Assembly (NCBI GenBank): GCA_020883125.1
Contig: JAHREW010000006.1
Span: 124,001 to 188,000, forward strand
DNA: 64,000 nt
Source of the DNA: Microcoleus sp. CAWBG506
GTDB lineage: Bacteria; Cyanobacteriota; Cyanobacteriia; Cyanobacteriales; Microcoleaceae
Direction of reading: 5' to 3'
In this document: positions 8,129 to 15,375 of the stretch, piece after piece
Layout: each line of letters begins with the position of its first letter
Position numbering within the stretch: position 1 is the first letter of the stretch
The notes under the pieces: generated by a model
What the model was told of the DNA's origin: nothing
Seen by the model: the letters and a program-made list of their open reading frames with translations, nothing else
The model's database searches: none
Made by a program: the position numbers and the translations under genes

Positions 8129-8839
8129 TCAATAACGGCCGTATCGGGCTACAAATTGTTTGTCCCCCTCCTGTTCACCCAGGGACCAAGCCCACATCTG
8201 ATCTCCCAAGGAAAAATGCCACCACTCGTGAGGATGCTGTCGAAAACCAGCAGCAATCATCGCATTTTTTAATATTTGTCTCCGACAATGAAATGCTTGT
8301 TCGGCTGGCTCATTACTGCTAGCAAAATAATCAGGATAAGAACGTTCTGATATTTCATCGATGGGAGAACCCATATCAATTGACCCGTTTTGGCGATCGA
8401 CTAAAGTCACATCTAAGGCTGCACCCGTACTATGCGGTGGCGGTGTAGCGCGATCGAGACTCGGCACAGCCCAAAATTGATACACTTGCTCTAGAATTAC
8501 TTGTCTTTTGTCTTCGGAAACTGGCAATTCATAGCCTTGAGCTTTGGCAATTTCCGCAAAAGTAAAATCCACCATAAACTGCTGCACTTCCACTGGTCTA
8601 TAAGCATCAAATATCAGAATTCGCCAATCAGGATAATCTTGCTGCAACCGCTTTTGAGCCACCATCAAACTATCTATAACTCCTTGGCGTAGATAGTAAG
8701 GAGAATCAACTTTGCTTTCCTGATAAGGAGCCCCTAATTTTTGATAAGGATGTGGCTGTTCCAAAGCAAATATGTCAGCCGGAATTGCCACTAAAGCTTC
8801 TCCGCATTCATCGATCGCTATTTGCTGATATGGTTTCAT
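8129..8839 (-). CDS. D-Ala-D-Ala dipeptidase-like metallopeptidase (M15D, VanX type)
   Basis: A 236-residue zinc peptidase of the VanX/DdpX family, which cleaves D-alanyl-D-alanine. The zinc ligands are visible: H136 and D143 in PHSTGAALDVTLVD, and H208 in HEWWHFS, with E205 as catalytic base; R81 in FDAYRPVEVQ matches the substrate-binding Arg. No signal peptide is present, so it should be cytosolic. Outside of vancomycin resistance such enzymes recycle D-Ala-D-Ala from the cell wall. It sits between two polysaccharide genes on the same strand, which may be coincidence. The ATG at 8839 lacks a strong ribosome site. Confidence 0.9.
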   Translation of the reverse strand: MKPYQQIAIDECGEALVAIPADIFALEQPHPYQKLGAPYQESKVDSPYYLRQGVIDSLMVAQKRLQQDYPDWRILIFDAYRPVEVQQFMVDFTFAEIAKAQGYELPVSEDKRQVILEQVYQFWAVPSLDRATPPPHSTGAALDVTLVDRQNGSIDMGSPIDEISERSYPDYFASSNEPAEQAFHCRRQILKNAMIAAGFRQHPHEWWHFSLGDQMWAWSLGEQEGDKQFVARYGRY

Positions 8840-8929
8840 AAACTGAGGTATACCCTAACTTTGACATTCAATCTTTTCTACTCAATATCACAACTCCCGA
8901 ATCATTGCTGAGTGCAACCAGCATCCAAC

Positions 8930-11284
8930 TCACTCTTTTTTAGGAGCTAATTTAGGCAGACTGGACGGGACTGGGGCAAAATTCAAATATTGATTTTTAT
9001 CTGCCACTACCGGTGCTTTTGATGCTTGATACTTTTTGGTTTTACCCATATTATTAGCAACGGTTCCTAAACAAGGAATGCCAAAGTTTTCTAATTGAGC
9101 GAAAACTTTCTTCACTACAGAATGCTTAACCTTGAGAATTGATACCACCATCAGTATGCCATCTGTCCGTGCCGCCAAAAAATTAGCATCTTTACTATCA
9201 ACCAGCGGGGGCGTATCGTAGATCACCAAGTCAAATATGCCATTAAATTCTGCCATTAAATACTGCATCTGAGACGAAGCCAGCAGTCTGGAAGTCCCCG
9301 GTTGAGGAATCCCCGCAGTTAGCACAAACAAATTATCCGCTACAGGCGATCGTTGAATCGCTTCCTTAAATTCAATTTTATTTTCCAACAAATTGCTCAA
9401 TCCCTTTGAATTTGGCATATTTAACAGCAAATCAAGACTAGGAGCGTGCAAATTCGCATCTACTAATAGCACTCGCTGACCTGCTAGCGCAGCCACATGA
9501 GCTAAATTGACAGCGATGATAGATTTGCCTTCCCCCGCTGTAGCCGAACCAATGACCAAAGAGGCGATCGCCCGATGGGAAGACAGAAAGCGAATGTTAG
9601 TATAAAGAGAGTCAAAAGCTTCTATAAATTCCGTCGAATTTTTTTTATACTTATTTTCCTTGTTTTCCAGAACCTCATAGGCATTTGCAATAGAGGGATA
9701 GAAATTTTTAGCATTCTTGTTAACAGGAATTACACCCAACAAAGGTGGATCTACTGCATCTTTAACATCGTCAGAACCGTAAAATGTATTCTGTATTTTT
9801 TCGATGATTATCGCCAGCACCAGACCCAAAACTAGCCCCCCAAGCACCCCCATCATTAATTTGTTTGTATTTTTAGATGCCACAGGAATCATCTTCCCAT
9901 CAGGATCTCGCGGTATTTGAGGCTCAGAAATTATTTCCCAAGGTACTTGGCTTTGAGCCGCTTGCACCCGTAGCGTTTCCCGCTGAGTCAAAAGTTGATC
10001 CCGCGTGCGCGCAGCTATATCTAGTTGCTGTTGCAGTTCGTTGTAGCGTCTGGCTACGGTAGGAAATTCTTTTGCTTGTCGATCCAAATTGTTTCTTGTC
10101 TGCGTAATCGCTTGATTGCGAGCCTCTAAAACTTGAACTTGGTTAGCAGTATCAACCAATTGTTTAATCAAGCCAATACGAATGGAATTCTGGAAATTTT
10201 GAACTTTAGAATTTGCCTGAACTCCTACTAAATTTTGACCCAAAATTCTGTCGGTTTGCTTATTTAGTAATGCTATTAAATTTGCCCGCTTCCGCTCTAA
10301 AGCTTCCACTATCGGATTCGCCGATTTAAACCGAGCTGTTTCTACCGCAATCTGACCTTCTACTTCCTTAACCTTTGTCAGCAGCTCTTTGTATTGAGGT
10401 TCTTCGCTTAAAGCTGACGCTGCAATAGCTTCATTTGGTGTAAAATCCAATTGTTTTTGCAAATTTGCATACAGAATCTTCTGCTCTTCTAGCAGCCTTT
10501 GGGTTTCTAGTTGTAAGGTTTCTATATTCCGAACTTGCTGGATCAATTGCGCTCCTTGTTCTTTCGGATCTGCTATCCTTTGCTGCTGTTGGATAATCTG
10601 CAACTCAGACTTTAAATCGTTGACGCGCTTATTAAGTCCTGGAAGCTGGTCTTCAATAAATTTAACACCTTCACCAATGCGACTTTTGCGTTCGTCAAGA
10701 CTGTACTTTAAATATTTCTTTTTAGTTTCTTGTAAAACCAATTCCACTAACTTAGGATCTTGACCCAAGAATCTCACTTCCAAAATTTTAGTTTTATTCA
10801 GTTCAGTTTCTCCAAGGCGCAATACTAGCAATCCTTTTTTGAGAATCTCTTCAGTAAATTTGCGATCGTGCTTTTTGACTTTTTTGGTAATCTCTGACAG
10901 CATTTGAGGACTCTGGAGAATTTCCAGTTGAGTTGCGTAATCGAGACTAAAAAAATCTCGACTCGGCACTCCGCCTTCGCGATTCGCCAAAGCAGAGGGA
11001 TCGGCAATCCTGGCTTCGGTTGTTACCGGTTCCACTAACATCCGAAAATCACCTTGATAGGTTTTCTTGCTACCTTTTATCTGGTAGACTATGCCACCAC
11101 CTGCTAGGGCTACAATCCCAATAATTATCAGGGCTTTCCGTTGAAAAGTCCTCAATAGCGGGGCTATATTCAAGGATTTTTGAGGCTTTTCGCCTGACTC
11201 TTCTCCTTCCTCAACGGAGAATTGCTGCACCGGTCTGGTTTGGGTGCTAATTTCTACGATATTAGGGTCTTGTTCTGTTTCCAT
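8930..11284 (-). CDS. Wzc-like polysaccharide chain-length/tyrosine autokinase protein
   Basis: 784 residues in the order expected of proteobacterial-type BY-kinases: cytosolic N-tail, membrane helix at ~51-67 (ALIIIGIVALAGGGIVY), Wzz-type periplasmic domain with long coiled coil to ~470, a PxxP-like EPQIPRDPDGKMIPVAS stretch, second helix at ~478-500, then a P-loop kinase. Walker A is GSATAGEGKS at 579-588, Walker A' VLLVDANLHAPS with D609, and DTPP at 690-693. It should control polymer length and export of an exopolysaccharide. Odd point: the C-terminal tail has only two tyrosines (about 752 and 766) instead of the usual cluster. It lies upstream of the same-strand sugar genes and has a long leader region of its own. 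Confidence 0.9.
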   Translation of the reverse strand: METEQDPNIVEISTQTRPVQQFSVEEGEESGEKPQKSLNIAPLLRTFQRKALIIIGIVALAGGGIVYQIKGSKKTYQGDFRMLVEPVTTEARIADPSALANREGGVPSRDFFSLDYATQLEILQSPQMLSEITKKVKKHDRKFTEEILKKGLLVLRLGETELNKTKILEVRFLGQDPKLVELVLQETKKKYLKYSLDERKSRIGEGVKFIEDQLPGLNKRVNDLKSELQIIQQQQRIADPKEQGAQLIQQVRNIETLQLETQRLLEEQKILYANLQKQLDFTPNEAIAASALSEEPQYKELLTKVKEVEGQIAVETARFKSANPIVEALERKRANLIALLNKQTDRILGQNLVGVQANSKVQNFQNSIRIGLIKQLVDTANQVQVLEARNQAITQTRNNLDRQAKEFPTVARRYNELQQQLDIAARTRDQLLTQRETLRVQAAQSQVPWEIISEPQIPRDPDGKMIPVASKNTNKLMMGVLGGLVLGLVLAIIIEKIQNTFYGSDDVKDAVDPPLLGVIPVNKNAKNFYPSIANAYEVLENKENKYKKNSTEFIEAFDSLYTNIRFLSSHRAIASLVIGSATAGEGKSIIAVNLAHVAALAGQRVLLVDANLHAPSLDLLLNMPNSKGLSNLLENKIEFKEAIQRSPVADNLFVLTAGIPQPGTSRLLASSQMQYLMAEFNGIFDLVIYDTPPLVDSKDANFLAARTDGILMVVSILKVKHSVVKKVFAQLENFGIPCLGTVANNMGKTKKYQASKAPVVADKNQYLNFAPVPSSLPKLAPKKE

Positions 11285-11869
11285 GTTGACCTCTTTATAT
11301 TTTTCTACTAAAAATAATCGCTTATGCGCATCTTCCGATTCACAGTTTCACCCTTTACTTAACGATATCACATGAAATTCTTGGTTTGCCAATGCAAGTT
11401 ACCTTACTTCTAATCATTATCAAGGTTGACACATTGTAATGTTACTCATAGACAAAAGGTATAAATAATATTTTTAAGCTTAAACAAAATAAAAATTACC
11501 CCTCCCAAAACTCCCAAATTCTTTGGTCAACAGGTTGATGAGTGTGGTAACTCAACGGTAAATAACTCAATAGTCCAAGGTGACATCAGGGCTTGAAGAT
11601 TATCGTTACCCTGGATTTTAGGAAGATGTATGGGGATTTTTATTGAGTTTTTTCCAGAGGTTCTAGAACAAAAAATAAATCTGTACAGCGCTGACGATTA
11701 AGCATAACTTATAAAGAGCGACAGCATCATATATGATGTTATTAACATCGATCGCAAATGTATATTTTGAAGTCTAACCCCCTGGAAGGTAAAATATTCT
11801 AGTGTTTTTAAGTTTTAAGTTTACAGTGGAAATTTAATTGCCCTACCAGGAAAACTAGACTTCAATATC
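11285..11869. other. AT-rich intergenic region, no gene seen
   Basis: About 585 bp between the Wzc-like gene and the methyltransferase, both on the minus strand. No open frame with a recognisable product, no tRNA and no strong hairpin was found. It is clearly AT-rich (runs such as TAAATAATATTTTTAAGCTT) and probably holds the promoter and a long 5' leader for the Wzc-like gene, as is usual for exopolysaccharide operons, but I could not place boxes with confidence. Confidence 0.45.
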
Positions 11870-12532
11870 CTAAGATTGGCGGTAAGCAACTACAGCATAA
11901 AAAGGATCGACACTTCCTATTCCCAGCATTTTCATGAAACTCGGCAAACTGGACTGCTTAGAAATTATTTCCGGTTTGCTAAATCCGGGTATACTCGCTC
12001 CTTTGACAGCATCAAAGTAACTCTTTACCAATTCTACCCGATCGCCCTCGGAACCTTCCCGCCAAGCCGCAATTGCCTTTTGATAAAACATCCGGTTAGA
12101 AAAGCTGATAATTGCTACACCACCCGGTTTCAAAATGCGGTGAATCTCCGCAAAAATCAGATCCGGGTGTTCCAAATACTGTACCGAAACGCAGTTGACA
12201 ACAGCATCAAACTCGGCATCGGCTAGTGGCAATTTAGGATTTGCATTCAAATTCTGGACAAAATAATGGTTGAGTCTCGAATTTTTTGCCAACTCTTCTT
12301 GATTCATGCCATGCCCCTCTACATGGGCAAACTCGATGTCATCTGGCAAATGAGAAACCCAACTACTCATCATATCGAAGATCCGAGTATGGGGTTTCAA
12401 CCGCTCCCGATACAAATCCGTTAATTGCTGAATAAATCCCTCGTCAACATGAGTCACAAACCGGGGATAAGCATAGAACAAGTTGTCGTCGGTGTCGTCT
12501 AACTTGGTTCGTCGATCGTCTGGAAGTAACAT
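11870..12532 (-). CDS. SAM-dependent methyltransferase, class I (Methyltransf_11-like)
   Basis: A 220-residue protein. The SAM fold is degenerate at motif I (TRIFDMMSSWVSHLP, with no GxGxG) but the later motifs are clear: LPLADAEFDAVVNCVSVQYL is the motif II/III region and EIHRILKPGGVAIISFSNRM is the typical post-III strand of the Methyltransf_11 group. Substrate unknown. It lies 112 bp from gun4 on the same strand, with repeat-like sequence in the gap, so co-transcription is uncertain. A cytosolic location is expected because no signal or membrane helix is seen. Confidence 0.8.
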   Translation of the reverse strand: MLLPDDRRTKLDDTDDNLFYAYPRFVTHVDEGFIQQLTDLYRERLKPHTRIFDMMSSWVSHLPDDIEFAHVEGHGMNQEELAKNSRLNHYFVQNLNANPKLPLADAEFDAVVNCVSVQYLEHPDLIFAEIHRILKPGGVAIISFSNRMFYQKAIAAWREGSEGDRVELVKSYFDAVKGASIPGFSKPEIISKQSSLPSFMKMLGIGSVDPFYAVVAYRQS

Positions 12533-12644
12533 AAATTCAGATATCAGGAAGAATGAAGAATGCAGAATGCCTTGGGGTAAAAGCGATCGAGAATCGGTTA
12601 AATGTCCAAAATGTTGCTAAATCAACAAACAAACTCGTTTTTCA

Positions 12645-13367
12645 TCATTTCAACCAAGCCCGATGAGCCATCAGAGCCGAAAAAGGCTGCACGCCCCGCA
12701 ACTGATTCGACAGTGGCAAATGACCCCTAGGCGCGCTCAAATCCCAAATAAACTCTTGGGGATACCTAGTCCAATTATTCCCCTTCTTCCAGCCAATTAG
12801 CGGCCACAACTTATCCCAATTTTTACCCGAACTTAGCCAAATTTCCCGTTGCACCGAAAAGCCGAATTTGCCTTCAGAATGAACCTTCCACAGTGTATTG
12901 ATTGTTTGTAAATCTGCCACGGGCAAACTTTCCACCTGGGTAAAATACAGCCACTTTCTCGCGGAAGCTGTTTCCCCCGCCAATTCACAAAGTTTATCTA
13001 AAGTCAAGCGATCGGCTTCTTGAAATTCCTGTAGCGCCAATAATTGTTGCAGTGGAGTGTAATCAATATTCGAGTCCGATCGCAGTGGCACAACCCCTGT
13101 GGGAAAATGCGCTTGCAAAAACTCCGTCGCCCTCGGAGAATTAGCACTATACAAAATTTGGTAAGCCTTACCCATTACTGCCGTCGGTTCATCCGACTTG
13201 CGCTCTAATAAAAATTCCATCAATACATCCCAACTGGAATCTGCCATCTGTTGCAGAAATTGCAGTTGAGTTTTTTCCGAACCCGACCTCAACAGAGAGC
13301 GGAGTTCGGCTGATACAGCCACCGAGTCTAATGGAGAAGTAGAAATCGAGTCAGTCATGAGAAACAA
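12645..13367 (-). CDS. gun4: Gun4, Mg-chelatase activator and porphyrin-binding protein
   Basis: A 240-residue protein with the two parts of cyanobacterial Gun4: an N-terminal helical-repeat domain (SAELRSLLRSGSEKTQLQFL) and the C-terminal GUN4 core from about residue 95 (DYTPLQQLLALQEFQEADRL) with GKFGFSVQREIW, WPLIGWKKGNNWTRYPQEFI and the GHLPLSNQLRGV loop that contacts the porphyrin. It binds protoporphyrin IX and its Mg form and stimulates the ChlH subunit of magnesium chelatase in chlorophyll synthesis. Length matches the family. The start may be the ATG at 13367 or the one three codons in (13358, MTDS). An octamer repeat run lies directly upstream. Confidence 0.92.
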   Translation of the reverse strand: MFLMTDSISTSPLDSVAVSAELRSLLRSGSEKTQLQFLQQMADSSWDVLMEFLLERKSDEPTAVMGKAYQILYSANSPRATEFLQAHFPTGVVPLRSDSNIDYTPLQQLLALQEFQEADRLTLDKLCELAGETASARKWLYFTQVESLPVADLQTINTLWKVHSEGKFGFSVQREIWLSSGKNWDKLWPLIGWKKGNNWTRYPQEFIWDLSAPRGHLPLSNQLRGVQPFSALMAHRAWLK

Positions 13368-13392
13368 TCAGCTATCAGCTATCAGCTATTAG
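13367..13392. repeat. Short tandem repeat AGCTATC (three imperfect copies)
   Basis: CAGCTATCAGCTATCAGCTA followed by TTAGCTG upstream of gun4: about three copies of an 8-base unit. It belongs to the class of short tandem repetitive sequences found between genes across this window and has no coding role. Confidence 0.7.
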
Positions 13393-13586
13393 CTGAAGCC
13401 CTGGTTTTCCCCCATTGTACAATGGTACTGACTCCGATTCACTTCTATCTGTTGGGATGTCCCCGCCCAAAAGAGGCAGGAACATCCGAGTTCCCCCACA
13501 GTCATCAGGGAATGGGAACAAACACAAATAAACTAAGGATCGACATCTGACGATCGACGATCCGATTTAAAACTGTTTTCTGGAGC

Positions 13587-14159
13587 CTAATCGTCCACTA
13601 CCGAAGCCCACGCAGAGAACGAAGGCGGAAAATAGTTGATATCATATCCCGCAAGTTCCCACTCTTTCACCCACAGAGGCACCACCCCAGGGCAGGGAGT
13701 AGCCGAAAATTGACGTTCCTTAACCTCGATCGAATGAAATAACTGTTTTAAAGTATCTCCCCGATCCAAAGCCTCGCTGAGGATGTCATCCAAATCAGGA
13801 TCGACTCGCTTAACCCGGTTGTTGTCCTCTTCAGTCCACAGCAGTTTCAAAGACTTCAAATCCCTAGGACTGAGGATGCTCTTGTAATACACCCGCTTCA
13901 GGGCAGCTACAGGCTCCAAACTGCGTTCGATCCGGCGAATTTGCTCAACTCGCAGGTAATGCCATTGGGCCAAAAGCTTCCGTTCCGATGGCGGGAGTAT
14001 CCCCTTACCGCTAGCGTGTTGATAGTCATACTTCACCAAACTGCAAGCCATATTCGCCAGCAAGTGAATTAGCTCTTTTTCTTTGGGTGTAGCTTGACGC
14101 CGCTCTTGGGTTCTTGTCAATACCCGCTGTCTGCGAGTAGTCACGAGTGTGTTTTCCAT
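13587..14159 (-). CDS. Hypothetical protein, unknown family
   Basis: The frame extends to 14207 (206 residues), but I place the start at the ATG at 14159 (MENTLVTTRRQRVL), giving 190 residues, because the extra 16 residues carry no conserved look. The protein is soluble, basic at the N-terminus (TRRQRVLTRTQERRQATPKE), with a helical middle (ELIHLLANMACSLVKYDYQH, RVEQIRRIERSLEPVAALKR) and a proline/tryptophan-rich end (PLWVKEWELAGYDINYFPPS). I do not recognise a domain. Codon use is like the neighbours and HIP1-like GATCG sites occur inside, so it looks native. Neighbours give no functional hint. Confidence 0.65.
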   Translation of the reverse strand: MENTLVTTRRQRVLTRTQERRQATPKEKELIHLLANMACSLVKYDYQHASGKGILPPSERKLLAQWHYLRVEQIRRIERSLEPVAALKRVYYKSILSPRDLKSLKLLWTEEDNNRVKRVDPDLDDILSEALDRGDTLKQLFHSIEVKERQFSATPCPGVVPLWVKEWELAGYDINYFPPSFSAWASVVDD

Positions 14160-14383
14160 TGGGTTTTTATGAAAATAAATAGGATCAAAGCCAAAACTGA
14201 TTGGCATGAAAATCAGAAGCTAGCTCAGTTGAGAGATGGGAAAAATCTATCCGCAGACTGGCCTCATCTTTTGATTTTCCCACTCACACCTGCAATTTAG
14301 GTAGACTGATAGCAGGATGAAGTCTCAACCGCCTCCCACAGGTAGTACAGGACAACAGCCATAACCTCATCCCTTATAAGTTC

Positions 14384-14560
14384 CTATCCTTTTCCTGTTT
14401 TTACCTCTTCTTGCTCCCCATCCTCATTCGTTCCAGTGTAATGGAAGTCGGGATAACTCTCCAAAGCCCCACCACTGCGAACAAATTTTCCAGCAGCAAG
14501 ACCAGCCACACTGGGGCTACCTAGATCGAATACGCCTAAAACTAAGATGCTGTATTTCAT
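14384..14560 (-). CDS. Possible small protein, 58 residues
   Basis: An open frame with ATG at 14560 encodes MKYSILVLGVFDLGSPSVAG, continuing LAAGKFVRSGGALESYPDF and an acidic, Lys-ending tail (TNEDGEQEEVKTGKG). It has a hydrophobic N-terminal half and a charged C-terminal half, like small secreted or leader peptides, but no known family is recognised and no good ribosome-binding site precedes it. It is the only credible open frame in the ~900 bp between the genes at 14159 and 15376. Confidence 0.3.
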   Translation of the reverse strand: MKYSILVLGVFDLGSPSVAGLAAGKFVRSGGALESYPDFHYTGTNEDGEQEEVKTGKG

Positions 14561-14770
14561 TTTCGATGACCCTGATTTGCGTAGATTGACACTTTTAGCA
14601 ACTCCAACCAGTCACAAGCGGGTTGATGCAATAGCCCACTTGCCTTTGGAGAAATCTGCCTGTCATAATCAATTCAGACAGGCACACCCTGAGCGATCGG
14701 CCGCGCCAGAAGTGACGTGTTAGTAGTATCCACGATCATCCACCAACCCGAGTATTTTGGGTAGTGGAGC

Positions 14771-14850
14771 TTATGCCATCAGGGCCACGATCTATCAGGG
14801 AGTTATGCCATCAGGGTGTTAATCCATCGGGTAGTTAATCCATCAGGGCG
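14771..14850. repeat. Degenerate 16-bp tandem repeat (TTATGCCATCAGGGTG-like)
   Basis: The units TTATGCCATCAGGGTG, TTAATCCATCGGGTAG and TTAATCCATCAGGGCG follow each other, with two more diverged copies of the CCATCAGGG/CTATCAGGG core just before them. The array is non-coding. Confidence 0.7.
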
Positions 14851-14862
14851 CATCTTTTACCT

Positions 14863-14878
14863 GCATGAAATTTCATGC
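14863..14878. promoter_or_regulatory. 16-bp perfect palindrome, possible operator
   Basis: GCATGAAATTTCATGC is its own reverse complement and lies between the tandem repeat and the terminator-like hairpin. The form suits binding by a dimeric regulator; which protein would bind it is unknown. Confidence 0.4.
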
Positions 14879-14932
14879 GATCTAAGTCAACTTAAAAAAA
14901 CGCAGATTAACAATATCTCCCACTCAAGCAGT

Positions 14933-14957
14933 CCTCAGCAATAAGCTGGGGTTTTTT
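14933..14957 (+). terminator. Rho-independent terminator-like hairpin
   Basis: CCTCAGC, a 5-base loop and GCTGGGG form a 7-bp stem (one G-U pair) followed directly by TTTTTT. The orientation is plus-strand, and there is no plus-strand protein gene upstream, so it would end an unannotated transcript. Confidence 0.55.
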
Positions 14958-15107
14958 ATTCTGAGCCAGTATTTTCCGTAGAAAGGTACTGAACCTGAAG
15001 GCCAAGGTAGCTGGAGGCAGAAACTTAAAGGTTATAAGTTTCCCCGATCGCATTATACCACCGACTGAATTTTAAAGTATTATTGTAAAACAATATAAAC
15101 ACGCACT

Positions 15108-15350
15108 CTAAATACTTTTGTATTTGGGGCTTCTCGATCCCGTCCGAGTAAAAATCAACATACTTATAATGTCAACGAGTATAAATAACCACAACGGGTC
15201 GGACGACGATCGCTCTATAGGAGGATTTCCTATTGCAAAGATACAGTAAAGATTGAAAAAAACCAGAATAATTAGTAGATAATAGAGTAAGATAACCCCA
15301 AACTTTGAACTAAACCAACTGGCAAATAACTGGAATTTATAACCCTTCAA
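15108..15350 (-). CDS. Possible small membrane protein, 80 residues
   Basis: The translation has two hydrophobic stretches (FGVILLYYLLIILVFFNLYC and PLWLFILVDIISMLIF) separated by a polar loop, which would fit a two-helix membrane protein. The start codon is TTG at 15350 with no clear ribosome-binding site and no family is recognised. It is divergent from the large P-loop gene. AT-rich DNA easily gives such frames, so it may be spurious. Confidence 0.22.
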   Translation of the reverse strand: MKGYKFQLFASWFSSKFGVILLYYLLIILVFFNLYCIFAIGNPPIERSSSDPLWLFILVDIISMLIFTRTGSRSPKYKSI

Positions 15351-15375
15351 TCGGACAAAATAGAGGTGAAGCGTC

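Larger units (their letters stand above)
14561..15107. other. Long intergenic region with repeats, palindrome and terminator
   Basis: No protein gene is supported here. It holds a degenerate 16-base tandem repeat (14771-14850), an exact palindrome (14863-14878) and a plus-strand terminator-like hairpin (14933-14957), each listed separately. The combination could mean a small RNA transcribed rightward and ending at about 14957, but no promoter was identified. Confidence 0.45.

Noticed and set aside
11421-11470. Plus-strand promoter TTGACA ... TATAAA
   Set aside because: The spacing is about 28 bp, too long, and no plus-strand gene follows.
14881-14957. Yfr1-type small RNA
   Set aside because: A terminator and CTCC-like sequence are present, but the conserved unpaired ACTCCTCACAC core of Yfr1 is absent.
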